Source of the DNA: Salipiger pentaromativorans
Lineage (GTDB): Bacteria; Pseudomonadota; Alphaproteobacteria; Rhodobacterales; Rhodobacteraceae
Length of the DNA stretch: 54,134 bases
NCBI RefSeq assembly: GCF_024721115.1
Contig: NZ_JAMDHK010000024.1
Span: 1 to 54,134, forward strand
Direction: 5' to 3'
The notes under the pieces are model-generated. The model ran no database searches, was not told where the DNA came from, and worked only from the letters and a program-made list of their open reading frames with translations. Both the position numbers and the translations under genes were made by a program. Positions 34,626 through 42,275 of this stretch are shown here, piece by piece. Every line of letters begins with the position of its first letter. Position 1 is the stretch's first letter.

Positions 34626-35501
34626 CTAGCGAGATGTTTTTGCCTGCCCGAGCTCTGTCAGAATATCCGCCAGCCCGGCCTTCCAGTCCGGGGCTCTAAT
34701 GCCGAAATCCGCCGTCAATGTGGCGCAATCGAGCCGCGAGTTGTGCGGCCGTGCCGCGGGCGTGGGATATTCCGACGACGGAATGCCGGTGACGGCGACC
34801 GCGCGCCCGGCTTGGGCAAAGATCTCGCGCGCGAAATCCGCCCAGCTCACCGCCGGCTGCCCGGCGAAATGATAGGTGCCGCCGCCCTGCCCCGCGATCA
34901 TCGCCTCCCCCATGCTCAGCAGCGCCCGGGCGATGTCGGCGGCGGGGGTCGGCCCGCCGGTCTGGTCCTCGACCACCCGCAGCGCGTCGTGGCTTTCCGA
35001 GAGCCGCAGCATGGTGGTGACGAAATTCCGCCCATGCGCCGAGACCACCCAGGAGGTGCGCAGGATGGCATGGCGCGCCCCGGAGGCCCGCACCGCCTCC
35101 TCGCCCGCCAGCTTGGTGCGGCCATAGGCATTGACCGGCGCTGTGGCATCGCCGGGCTGCCAGGGCCGCTCCCCCTGCCCGTCGAAGACGTAATCGGTCG
35201 AGACATGCAGAAAGGGAATCCCCAGCGCCGCGCATTCCCGCGCCAGGACGCCGGGGGTGTCGCCATTGACGACCCGCGCCTCGGCCTCATGCGCCTCGGC
35301 ATCGTCCACCGCCGTCCAGGCGGCGGCATTGATCACCGCCGCCGGCGCATGGGCGCGGATCTGCGCCGCGCAGGCCTCGGGGTCGGAGAGATCGGCCTCG
35401 GCGCGCGGCAGAAAGACTCTGTTTCGCTGCGAAACACGTTGCGGCACCCGCGCCAGTTCCCGCGCCACCTGCCCGCTCTGCCCGAAGATCAGCAGGCTCA
35501 T
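34626..35501 (-). CDS. rmlD: dTDP-4-dehydrorhamnose reductase
   Basis: A 291-residue NAD(P)H-dependent reductase for the last step to dTDP-L-rhamnose. Motifs are [15 protein letters not shown] (nucleotide loop), [25 protein letters not shown] and [12 protein letters not shown] (YxxxK). The ATG at 35501 overlaps the rmlB stop by 4 bp. Residues about 22-30 (RVSQRNRVF) look like an insertion relative to usual RmlD N-termini. They are encoded by a 17-bp palindrome identical to the parS-like sites around parB. The enzyme should be functional, because the insertion falls in the loop after the first helix. Confidence 0.96.
   Translation of the reverse strand: MSLLIFGQSGQVARELARVPQRVSQRNRVFLPRAEADLSDPEACAAQIRAHAPAAVINAAAWTAVDDAEAHEAEARVVNGDTPGVLARECAALGIPFLHVSTDYVFDGQGERPWQPGDATAPVNAYGRTKLAGEEAVRASGARHAILRTSWVVSAHGRNFVTTMLRLSESHDALRVVEDQTGGPTPAADIARALLSMGEAMIAGQGGGTYHFAGQPAVSWADFAREIFAQAGRAVAVTGIPSSEYPTPAARPHNSRLDCATLTADFGIRAPDWKAGLADILTELGQAKTSR
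35420..35436. promoter_or_regulatory. parS-like palindrome inside rmlD
   Basis: TGTTTCGCTGCGAAACA is a perfect palindrome around its central base. Bases 35414-35435 are identical to 40871-40892 in the parA-parB gap (22 of 22). The outer arms TGTTTC/GAAACA equal those of the canonical chromosomal parS, TGTTTCACGTGAAACA, with a different core. ParB binding is inferred. Confidence 0.65.
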
Positions 35502-36553
35502 GACGCGGCCTTCCCGGTGCCCAGCCGCTGGCCCACGCCCTTGCGGGCCTGTAGCGGGCGCCACCAGGCTTCGTTGTCGAGATACCATTGCACCGTGCGT
35601 TCCAGCCCCTCCTCGACCGTCACCGAGGGCCGCCAGCCCAGCTCGGCCCGGATGCGCGCGGGGTCGATCGCATAGCGCGCATCATGGCCGGGCCGGTCGG
35701 TGACAAAGGAAATTTGGCTGGCATAGGGTCTGTCCTGCGGGCGCAGCCGGTCGAGGATGGCGCAGAGCGTCTGCACCAGCTCGAGGTTCGTGCGCTCGTT
35801 CTCGCCGCCGATATTGTAGCTCTGCCCCAGCGCGCCCTTTTCCACCACCAGAAGCAGCGCGTCGGCGTGATCCTCCACATAAAGCCAGTCGCGGATATTC
35901 TCGCCCCGCCCATAGATCGGGATCGGCTTGCCGGCGAGCGCGTTCAGGATCACCACCGGGATCAGCTTTTCGGGGAAGTGGTAGGGGCCGTAATTGTTCG
36001 AGCAATTGGTCAGCACCACCGGCAGCCCGTAGGTCTCGTGCCAGGCGCGCACCAGATGGTCCGAGCTGGCCTTCGACGCCGAATAGGGCGAGCGCGGGTC
36101 GTAAGGTGTAGCTTCGGTGAACTTGACCGCCGGGTCGGCAGGCAGCGAGCCGAAGACCTCGTCGGTGGAGATATGGTGAAAGCGGAACCCGTCTGGCCGG
36201 CCCTCGGCCTCCCAATAGGTGCGGGCCGCTTCCAGCATATTGTAGGTGCCGGTGATATTGGTCTCGATGAAATCGCCCGGCCCGTCGATCGAGCGGTCCA
36301 CATGGCTTTCGGCGGCCAGATGCATCACCGCATCGGGCCTGTGGGCGGCAAAGATCCGGTCGAGCGCGGCGCGGTCGCGGATATCGGCCTGCTCGAAGGC
36401 GTAAAGCGGATCGTCGGCCACCGGCGCCACATTGTCGAGACAGGCGGCATAGGTCAGCGCGTCGAGATTGACGACCGCATGGCCGCGCGACACCGCCAGC
36501 CGCACCACGGCGGAGCCGATGAACCCGGCGCCGCCGGTGACCAGCAGCTTCAT
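35498..36553 (-). CDS. rmlB: dTDP-glucose 4,6-dehydratase
   Basis: A 351-residue extended SDR enzyme. [19 protein letters not shown] is the NAD-binding loop. [29 protein letters not shown] and [20 protein letters not shown] carry the catalytic set (Thr-Asp-Glu and YxxxK). [17 protein letters not shown] is diagnostic of RmlB. The chosen ATG (36551-36553) overlaps the rmlC stop by 4 bp, and the end overlaps the rmlD start. It converts dTDP-glucose to dTDP-4-keto-6-deoxyglucose. Confidence 0.97.
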   Translation of the reverse strand: MKLLVTGGAGFIGSAVVRLAVSRGHAVVNLDALTYAACLDNVAPVADDPLYAFEQADIRDRAALDRIFAAHRPDAVMHLAAESHVDRSIDGPGDFIETNITGTYNMLEAARTYWEAEGRPDGFRFHHISTDEVFGSLPADPAVKFTEATPYDPRSPYSASKASSDHLVRAWHETYGLPVVLTNCSNNYGPYHFPEKLIPVVILNALAGKPIPIYGRGENIRDWLYVEDHADALLLVVEKGALGQSYNIGGENERTNLELVQTLCAILDRLRPQDRPYASQISFVTDRPGHDARYAIDPARIRAELGWRPSVTVEEGLERTVQWYLDNEAWWRPLQARKGVGQRLGTGKAAS

Positions 36554-37113
36554 GCCGCGCCCTCCGCATAGGCGAAGGGGCTCTGCCACTCGGCCAGCGG
36601 CGGCGCGGCGGCGTCCTTGTCGCTGAGAAACACCTCTCCCGCATGGTTCCAGTCGATGCCGCAGCTCGACCAGAGCACCGCGCCCTCGCTTTCGGGGCTG
36701 TAGAAATCGGTGCATTTGTAGATGATCTCGGTCATCGGTTCGAGCGTCAGGAAGCCGTGCAGGAAGCCTTCGGGGATCCAGAGCTGGCGGCCGTTCTCGA
36801 AGCTCAGCTCCTCGGCCACCCAGCGCCCGTAGGTCGGGCTGCCGCGGCGCATGTCCACCGCCACATCCAGCAGCGCGCCGCGGCCGCAGCGCACCAGCTT
36901 GCCCTGGGCATGGGGCGGCGCCTGGTAATGCAGCCCGCGCACCGTGCCGGCCTGTTCAGAGAGCGAATGGTTGTCCTGCACGAAGGCGATGTCGAGCCCG
37001 GCCTCCGCCATGCGCCGGGCGTTCCAGCTTTCGGAGAAAAACCCGCGCCCGTCGGGAAAGCGCCGGGGGGTGAGGATCAGCACGTCGGGAATGGCGGTCT
37101 GGGCGATGTCCAT
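36550..37113 (-). CDS. rmlC: dTDP-4-dehydrorhamnose 3,5-epimerase
   Basis: A 187-residue cupin. [57 protein letters not shown] and [14 protein letters not shown] are the RmlC signatures, including the catalytic His of RGLHY. GGAGAGG sits a few bases upstream of the ATG at 37111-37113. Only 31 bp separate it from the end of the sulfotransferase gene upstream. That gene in turn overlaps repA, so no obvious separate promoter exists for the rhamnose genes. Confidence 0.97.
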   Translation of the reverse strand: MDIAQTAIPDVLILTPRRFPDGRGFFSESWNARRMAEAGLDIAFVQDNHSLSEQAGTVRGLHYQAPPHAQGKLVRCGRGALLDVAVDMRRGSPTYGRWVAEELSFENGRQLWIPEGFLHGFLTLEPMTEIIYKCTDFYSPESEGAVLWSSCGIDWNHAGEVFLSDKDAAAPPLAEWQSPFAYAEGAA

Positions 37114-37144
37114 GAGGTCCTCTCCGTGGTCGCGGCGCCGGGGC

Positions 37145-38023
37145 TCAGCCCGGCTGGTGATGCGGATATTCGAACAGCTCGAAATCCGCCGCGTAAAGCG
37201 TTTCGACCAGGGCGCGCAGCCCCGGCTCGGCATAGAAATCCGGGCCCTCCTTGGGCCGGGACGAGGCGTTGCGGCGCAGCCCCTCGAGCCGCGCCGGCAG
37301 CGGCCGGTCCAGCCGCGCGGCCACGGCGCGGGCGAAGGGTGCCAGTTCCTCGGTGCGGCCCACCAGATCGGGGCGGTAGATCCCGGGCCGGATGTGCAGC
37401 GCCTGCGGCATCCAATGCGCATCGAGATCCTCGGCCCCGAAACTCTCGGCGCTGTCGCGCAGGTAATGCAGGAAGCGCGAGAACCCCTGCGGGGTGCCCG
37501 CGTCGCGGTCCCAGTCCATGCCCGCCAGCGCGTTCATGCGGATGCGCTCGGTCAGGAAGCGGCGGTCGCCCAGCTCGTGGCTGCGGCAGAGATAGAAGAA
37601 CCCCGACAGCGCCCGCGCATAGGGGTCGCGCACCGTGGCCAGGGTCAGGCCGGGAAAGCCCAGCACATCCGCTATCGCGCCGCCGGCGGCAAAGGCATTG
37701 CCCCAGAGCCCGCTCTGCGAAACCTGGAATAGCGCAAAATCGGGGTGCTGGTTGCCGGTCTCGCCCTGAGCGACGCGGCAGGTGAAGGGGGTGCCGTATT
37801 CCAGCTCGAACATCAGGTTCAGCACGAAGGTGTTGCCGGATTTGCCGTTGAGCTGATAGCGCCAGGCGCGCGAGGGCGGGAACCAGATGTTCTGCACAAA
37901 GCGCTGTGCCGCGGCCACCGAGCCGAAGGCCTCCGGAAAGACCGCCATCAGCGCCGGCACCGGATCGGGCGGCGGCGTGGTCCGGGACAGCGCCCCGAAG
38001 CGTCGGTCCTGCAAATCGGTCAT
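37145..38023 (-). CDS. Sulfotransferase family 2-type protein overlapping repA
   Basis: A 292-residue protein from the ATG at 38021-38023, which overlaps the repA stop by 4 bp. LNGKSGNTFVLNLMFELE at about residue 57 is a P-loop-like segment. LATVRDPYARALSGFFYLC near residue 130 is the 3'-phosphate motif of Sulfotransfer_2 enzymes, and the C-terminal third has LVGRTEELAPFARAVA. The N-terminal part has FVQNIWFPPSRAWRYQL. It sits between the replication initiator and the rhamnose operon, apparently in one transcription unit. Sulfation of a rhamnose-containing glycan is a reasonable guess, not a demonstration. Confidence 0.83.
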   Translation of the reverse strand: MTDLQDRRFGALSRTTPPPDPVPALMAVFPEAFGSVAAAQRFVQNIWFPPSRAWRYQLNGKSGNTFVLNLMFELEYGTPFTCRVAQGETGNQHPDFALFQVSQSGLWGNAFAAGGAIADVLGFPGLTLATVRDPYARALSGFFYLCRSHELGDRRFLTERIRMNALAGMDWDRDAGTPQGFSRFLHYLRDSAESFGAEDLDAHWMPQALHIRPGIYRPDLVGRTEELAPFARAVAARLDRPLPARLEGLRRNASSRPKEGPDFYAEPGLRALVETLYAADFELFEYPHHQPG

Positions 38024-39054
38024 CTCCGGCCCTCCTGTGCCCGGATCCAGCCCAGAAAGGCCGCATCGACATTGTTCAGCCGTGGCCGCCCGGTGTCTTC
38101 CCACCAGGCGCGCCACTGCGCCGCCAGCGCATGCACATCGGCGCCGGGCCGCAGGCGGCGCGCGGCCTCCAGCGCCTCTTCCGAAAGCAGCACCGCCCTG
38201 CCCCCGCTCCGCGCCGGAGCCACGAGACGTTCGACCAGGAGCATGTCGCCCGGCAGTTCCTGCAAGCGGTAGTCGGGCAGGTTGCCGTCGGCGGCGATCT
38301 TGCGCAGCGCCGCGCGGAACACCCGCAGCGGCGCCGCCGAGCCGGTCTTCTTGTGCAGCACCGGCACGCTCACCTGCCAGCGCGGCTGGCGGCCGCAATG
38401 TTTGCGCGCCAGCTCGTAGAGCCGCCGCTCCAGCGGCTTGCGCAGGCGGAAATAATCGCGGCTCAGCGTCAGCACCGATTTCGCCAGCACCGCCCGGAAC
38501 AGCCAGTCCGACAGCGTCACCGTGACCGAGACCATGCGCCCGCCCCGGCTGCGGCGCACGATCTCCCAAGCTTCGATCAGGCCGAAACCGCTGGTGGTCT
38601 CGGTGCCCCCCGTCGCCATATTGGTGGTGATGCGGGTGCCGGCGAGGCGCTCGAAGGCCTCCTTCAGCCGGGTATAGGCATCGCCCGAGGTGTCGCGGTT
38701 GGTGGCCACCAGCAGGTCATGCGCCTTGAGCTGGAGCGTGCGGGAAATCTCGCGCCCGGCATTCAGCGCCGCCATCAGCTGGCTGATGCAATAGATCAGC
38801 ACATCCTTGTCGTGGATCGTGGCGCGGCCCTTGACCGAAGGGGTGACCTCGATGGTGGTGCCGTTGTGCTCGTAGGAGAGCACGCGCCGGTCGGGCCGGG
38901 TGGAAAGCGAAAAGATCGGATGCTCCATCGAGCCCAGATCGTCCTTGGGCGCAGCGTCGAAAATATCGCAGACGAAGAAATCCGCCGTCGGGTGACGGTC
39001 GGGCAAAAGCCCGCCTGCGCCGCCTGTCGCTGTGCCTGTCGCCATACCGCTCAC
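38020..39054 (-). CDS. repA: Plasmid replication initiator RepA (RPA family)
   Basis: A 344-residue initiator of the PF10134 family typical of Rhodobacteraceae RepA plasmids. Recognisable stretches are DRHPTADFFVCDIFDAAPKD, MEHPIFSLSTRPDRRVLSYE, DKDVLIYCISQLMAALN and FRLRKPLERRLYELARKHCG (winged-helix DNA-binding part), with TGRPRLNNVDAAFLGWI near the end. ATG at 39054 or 39045 (MATGTATGG) could start it. It would bind the iterons at 39149-39208 and recruit host DnaA and helicase. Its TGA overlaps the start of a sulfotransferase gene, so it heads a long leftward series ending with rmlA. Confidence 0.95.
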   Translation of the reverse strand: MSGMATGTATGGAGGLLPDRHPTADFFVCDIFDAAPKDDLGSMEHPIFSLSTRPDRRVLSYEHNGTTIEVTPSVKGRATIHDKDVLIYCISQLMAALNAGREISRTLQLKAHDLLVATNRDTSGDAYTRLKEAFERLAGTRITTNMATGGTETTSGFGLIEAWEIVRRSRGGRMVSVTVTLSDWLFRAVLAKSVLTLSRDYFRLRKPLERRLYELARKHCGRQPRWQVSVPVLHKKTGSAAPLRVFRAALRKIAADGNLPDYRLQELPGDMLLVERLVAPARSGGRAVLLSEEALEAARRLRPGADVHALAAQWRAWWEDTGRPRLNNVDAAFLGWIRAQEGRR

Positions 39055-39119
39055 TGCCCTTGCCGACCCCGTTTTCTGCTGTGCTCGTTATCGGGGTTTC
39101 AGTGACACCCACCCTAAAG

Positions 39120-39310
39120 TTTTCCACAGGCTGCGTCCAGCGCATCAGCGTGGGATCGGAGTCGGAGAAGCGTGGGATTGGAGTCGCCTGAACGTGGGAT
39201 CAGAGTCGCCTTGCCTCCACAGAAGGCAGAATTCCCCTTTTCTGATAGGGCTTTGAGGACAGGCTTCAGATCCCGTAACGATTCAACTAACAAAATTTAA
39301 CAGCACAAAG
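39120..39310. other. Origin of replication: three iterons, DnaA-box-like site, AT-rich stretch
   Basis: CGTGGGATYRGAGTCG occurs three times, at 39149-39164, 39171-39186 and 39193-39208. The repeats are exactly 22 bp apart, two helical turns, in direct orientation. TTTTCCACA at 39120-39128 is one base off the DnaA box TTATCCACA. An AT-rich stretch around 39275-39305 (CAACTAACAAAATTTAACAG) could be the unwinding element. The region lies directly upstream of repA, between divergent repA and parA. Confidence 0.85.
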
Positions 39311-39385
39311 CGGCAAAACCCCCTGCCCCGCACAGGTCCAAGCCTCCGAATCTGCTAAGAAAACCGCGGGATGTTCACCTTTTTC

Positions 39386-39421
39386 TTTCATGTGCTGCGT
39401 TTTTCGGTATTCTAACCGAAA
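39386..39421 (+). promoter_or_regulatory. Candidate parA promoter with overlapping operator
   Basis: TTTCAT (39386-39391) and TATTCT (39408-39413) are 16 bases apart. TATTCT lies inside a dyad, TTTCGGT-ATTCTA-ACCGAAA (39402-39421). A second small dyad, GCGCA-CAT-TGCGC, follows before the parA ATG at 39460. Autoregulation by ParA/ParB at such a dyad is common for plasmid par operons; here it is inferred. Confidence 0.4.
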
Positions 39422-39459
39422 CAGCGCACATTGCGCATAAAGACCAGCGAGCAGACCTC

Positions 39460-40863
39460 ATGAGAGCTTTGGGAAAACCGGATCAGCCATCCGACCTGCC
39501 CCCCTATTTCAACCTCGATCCCGATGCCGCGCTGGCGCAGCTCGGCGCGCCCTCGGACACCGCCGCCTTTGCCCGCATCGCCCAGGCCTGCGACGCCGGG
39601 CGGCAGGACCTTGCCGGGCGCGGGCTGGAGGAGGGCGCGGGGCGCGCGCTGCGGCTGTTCTCCACCTGGGAGATCACCCGCTATCTGATCCCTGTGGCGC
39701 AAGGGCATTTCCGCCGGGTGCTGAAGCAGAACCCCGAGCTGCCGCAGGGCCGGTCCGAGACCGAGGGCGGGGCGAAATGGTTCACCCTCGACGAGGTGCT
39801 GCGGCTGCGGGCACATTTCGCCGCCGAGGGATCCAAGACCAAGGATTACCTGCCCTGGCGTCCCAAGGGCCTGCCCGCCAAGATGGTGGCGGTGGCGAAT
39901 TTCAAGGGCGGCGTCGGCAAGACCTCGACCGCGGCGCATCTGGCGATGAGCGCCGCGCTCGACGGCTACAAGGTGCTGGTGGTCGATCTGGACAGCCAGG
40001 GCTCGATGACCTCGATCTTCGGCGGCAAGGTCGCGGACGAATGGCAGACGGTGTTTCCTCTCATCGCGCGCCATTACGGCCAGCACCTGCGCGCCGAGAA
40101 CCAGCGCCGGCTCGACCGGGGCGAGGCGCCGCAACCGCTCGACGACACGCTCTCCGAGGCGCTGGAGATCCGCGCCCCCGACATCGTGCAGGAAACCCAC
40201 TGGCCCAATATCGACCTCATCGGCGCGCAGCTCAACCTCTACTGGGCCGAGTTCCAGATCCCGGTCTGGCGCATGGCCGGGCGCGGCTGGAAGCTCTGGG
40301 ATGCGCTGACCGAGTGTTTCGAGGCCGACGGGCTGCTCGACCAATACGACGTGATCTTCCTCGATACGCCTCCGGCGCTCGGCTATCTCACCATCAACGG
40401 GCTGGCCGCGGCTGACATCCTGCTGGTGCCGCTGGGCGCCTCGTTTCTGGAGTTCGATTCCACCGGGCGTTTCTTCGACATGCTGCATTCCACCTTCTCC
40501 TCGATCGAGGAGGCGGAGAACGTGGCGGCGCGCGCGCTGGGGCGCGAGGGGCTGAACTTTCAATGGGACGCGGTGCGCGCCGTCATCACCCGCTACGACC
40601 GCACCCAGCAGGCCGAACTGGCGGCGCTGTTGCAGGCTTATCTCGGCCCGGTGCTGTCGCCGCACCGGCAGGATTTCACCGCGCTGATCGGTCAGGCGGG
40701 CGAGCAGGTGCGCGGCATCTACGAGGCCGATTACCGCGATTTCAACCGCGAGACCTATGCCCGCGGCCGCGAAACCTTCGACGCTACCTATGCGGCGCTG
40801 AAACAGCTGCTGCTGGGAAGCTGGCGGCGCGACGAGCTGGCCGCCCGTGCGGCGGCGGAATGA
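39460..40863 (+). CDS. parA: Partition ATPase ParA
   Basis: A 467-residue protein. NFKGGVGKTSTAAHLAMSA near residue 147 is the deviant Walker A motif. KVLVVDLDSQGSMTSIFGG follows, then YDVIFLDTPPALGYLTINGL (Walker B-type), as in large ParA proteins. The 140-residue N-terminal extension (ARIAQACDAGRQDLAGR, SETEGGAKWFTLDEVLRLR) is the DNA-binding region of type Ia plasmid ParA proteins and would repress the operon. It is divergent from repA and 113 bp ahead of parB, with a parS-like site between. It segregates the plasmid by nucleoid-based transport of ParB-parS complexes. Confidence 0.96.
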   Translation: MRALGKPDQPSDLPPYFNLDPDAALAQLGAPSDTAAFARIAQACDAGRQDLAGRGLEEGAGRALRLFSTWEITRYLIPVAQGHFRRVLKQNPELPQGRSETEGGAKWFTLDEVLRLRAHFAAEGSKTKDYLPWRPKGLPAKMVAVANFKGGVGKTSTAAHLAMSAALDGYKVLVVDLDSQGSMTSIFGGKVADEWQTVFPLIARHYGQHLRAENQRRLDRGEAPQPLDDTLSEALEIRAPDIVQETHWPNIDLIGAQLNLYWAEFQIPVWRMAGRGWKLWDALTECFEADGLLDQYDVIFLDTPPALGYLTINGLAAADILLVPLGASFLEFDSTGRFFDMLHSTFSSIEEAENVAARALGREGLNFQWDAVRAVITRYDRTQQAELAALLQAYLGPVLSPHRQDFTALIGQAGEQVRGIYEADYRDFNRETYARGRETFDATYAALKQLLLGSWRRDELAARAAAE

Positions 40864-40877
40864 CCATATGAGACTCT

Positions 40878-40892
40878 GTTTCGCTGCGAAAC
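40878..40892. promoter_or_regulatory. parS-like palindrome between parA and parB
   Basis: GTTTCGCTGCGAAAC is a perfect 15-bp palindrome, 15 bp past the parA stop. With its left flank (40871-40892) it is identical to the copy inside rmlD. It is the same element as those downstream of parB. Confidence 0.75.
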
Positions 40893-40976
40893 GCCGCTGC
40901 GTTCGCCGGGGTTACCGGGTCTTTACCACGCTCTGGCGGGATGGCCCGCAGCGCAGAGACTGAAAAGGAGACCGCC

Positions 40977-42020
40977 ATGGCCAAGCGCAAGCGCCTCTCT
41001 CCCGCCGCCGCCTTGGGCGATCCGGCACCGCTTTCCGCCGCCGCGCCGGAGGTGAAATCCATGGGCGGCGCCCTGCCCCGCCGCACGCCCCCCATCGCCG
41101 ATGTGGCGGCGGGGGCCGCGACCGCCGCCGCGCTCGACGAGATGGCCGAGCGCTGGGACGCGGCGCGCAAGGAGGGGCGGCTGGTGCTGGAGCTGCCGCT
41201 GGCGCAGATCGAGTTGCAGCACCTTCAGCGCGACCGCCTGGCGGAGGACCCCGAAGAGGCCGAGGCGCTGCGCGAGAGCCTGCGTCGGCGTGGCCAGCAG
41301 ACTCCGATCGAGGTGGTCGCCCTGCCCGGCCGCGCGGCCTACGGGCTGCTTTCGGGCTGGCGCCGCTGCCGCGCGCTGAAGGCGCTGCACGAGGAGACCG
41401 GCGAGGAGAAATTCGCCACGGTGCTGGCGCTGCTGCGCCGCCCCGAGGATGCGCCCGCCGCCTATCTGGCGATGATCGAGGAGAACGAGATCCGCGCCGG
41501 GCTCAGCCATTACGAACGCGCGCGCATCGTGGTGCTGGCCGCCGATCGCGGTGTGTTCGGCTCTGACAAGGCGGCGCTGGCGGCGCTTTTCGCCTCGGTG
41601 CCGCGCGCCCGGCGCTCGAAGATCGGCAGTTTCATCGGCATCGTCCGGGCGCTCGGCCGGGCGTTGCGCTTCCCCGAAGCGCTGAGCGAACGGGCGGGGC
41701 TGGATCTGGCGCAGCATCTGCGCGATCGTCCGGGGCTGGCGCAGGAGATCGCCCAGGCGCTGGCCGAGGCCGCGCCGGAGGACGCCGCGGCGGAACGCGC
41801 GGTGATCATGGAGTGCCTCAGCCGGGCCGACAGGCGGGCGGCGGAAGAACAGACCCTGTCCCGGCCTGTAGAGACAAAAACGCCGCCCGAAACGCTGGCG
41901 GAAACCCCGCATCTGCGCCTGCGCCGCGACGGCGCCCGGCTGATCATCGACGGCCCCGGCGCCGATGCGGATCTGGCCGCCGATCTGGCCGCCTGGCTGG
42001 CGGTCCGCGCTGCGGAGTAG
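40977..42020 (+). CDS. parB: Partition protein ParB
   Basis: A 347-residue protein from the ATG at 40977, with AAGGAG just upstream. LPLAQIELQHLQRDRLAEDP, then ALRESLRRRGQQTPIEVVAL and YGLLSGWRRCRALKALHEE, form the ParB/Spo0J nuclease-fold (CTPase) part, with GWRR in place of the usual GxRR. AYLAMIEENEIRAGLSHYER is the following helical motif. The helix-turn-helix lies around residues 190-230. It would load onto the palindromes flanking it and interact with ParA. A proline-rich linker precedes a short C-terminal dimerisation region. Confidence 0.93.
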   Translation: MAKRKRLSPAAALGDPAPLSAAAPEVKSMGGALPRRTPPIADVAAGAATAAALDEMAERWDAARKEGRLVLELPLAQIELQHLQRDRLAEDPEEAEALRESLRRRGQQTPIEVVALPGRAAYGLLSGWRRCRALKALHEETGEEKFATVLALLRRPEDAPAAYLAMIEENEIRAGLSHYERARIVVLAADRGVFGSDKAALAALFASVPRARRSKIGSFIGIVRALGRALRFPEALSERAGLDLAQHLRDRPGLAQEIAQALAEAAPEDAAAERAVIMECLSRADRRAAEEQTLSRPVETKTPPETLAETPHLRLRRDGARLIIDGPGADADLAADLAAWLAVRAAE

Positions 42021-42136
42021 AGGCTTTCCGGCCTCCCTGCCCGCCGTCTGTCCCGCTGTGTGTCCGGAGGCCGGGCGCGACACGGGAGGCGGGTCTTTGC
42101 CGGCCTTTCCGGACCCGGTTTAGAGTCGCATTCCCC

Positions 42137-42209
42137 GCGATTGTTTCGCAGCGAAACATGCCGGGCCGGGCGCGGCTGATGCGGCGATGTTTCGCTGCGA
42201 AACAATCGC
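42137..42209. promoter_or_regulatory. Pair of inverted parS-like sites downstream of parB
   Basis: TGTTTCGCAGCGAAACA occurs at 42142-42158, and its complement form TGTTTCGCTGCGAAACA at 42188-42204. With flanks, 42137-42159 equals the reverse complement of 42187-42209 over 23 bases. The two sites therefore form a larger inverted repeat with centres 46 bp apart. They lie in the 255-bp gap after parB, which contains no gene. Confidence 0.78.
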
Positions 42210-42275
42210 CGGAAGCCCGCTTGCCTCCCCTGCCCCGTCCCCGTAAGCGAGAGCGAAAAGATCAGGAGACGACCG

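Noticed and set aside
38020-42020. RepABC-type replication module
   Set aside because: The initiator is divergent from parA and parB and belongs to the RPA (PF10134) family rather than being a RepC downstream of RepA/RepB partition genes.
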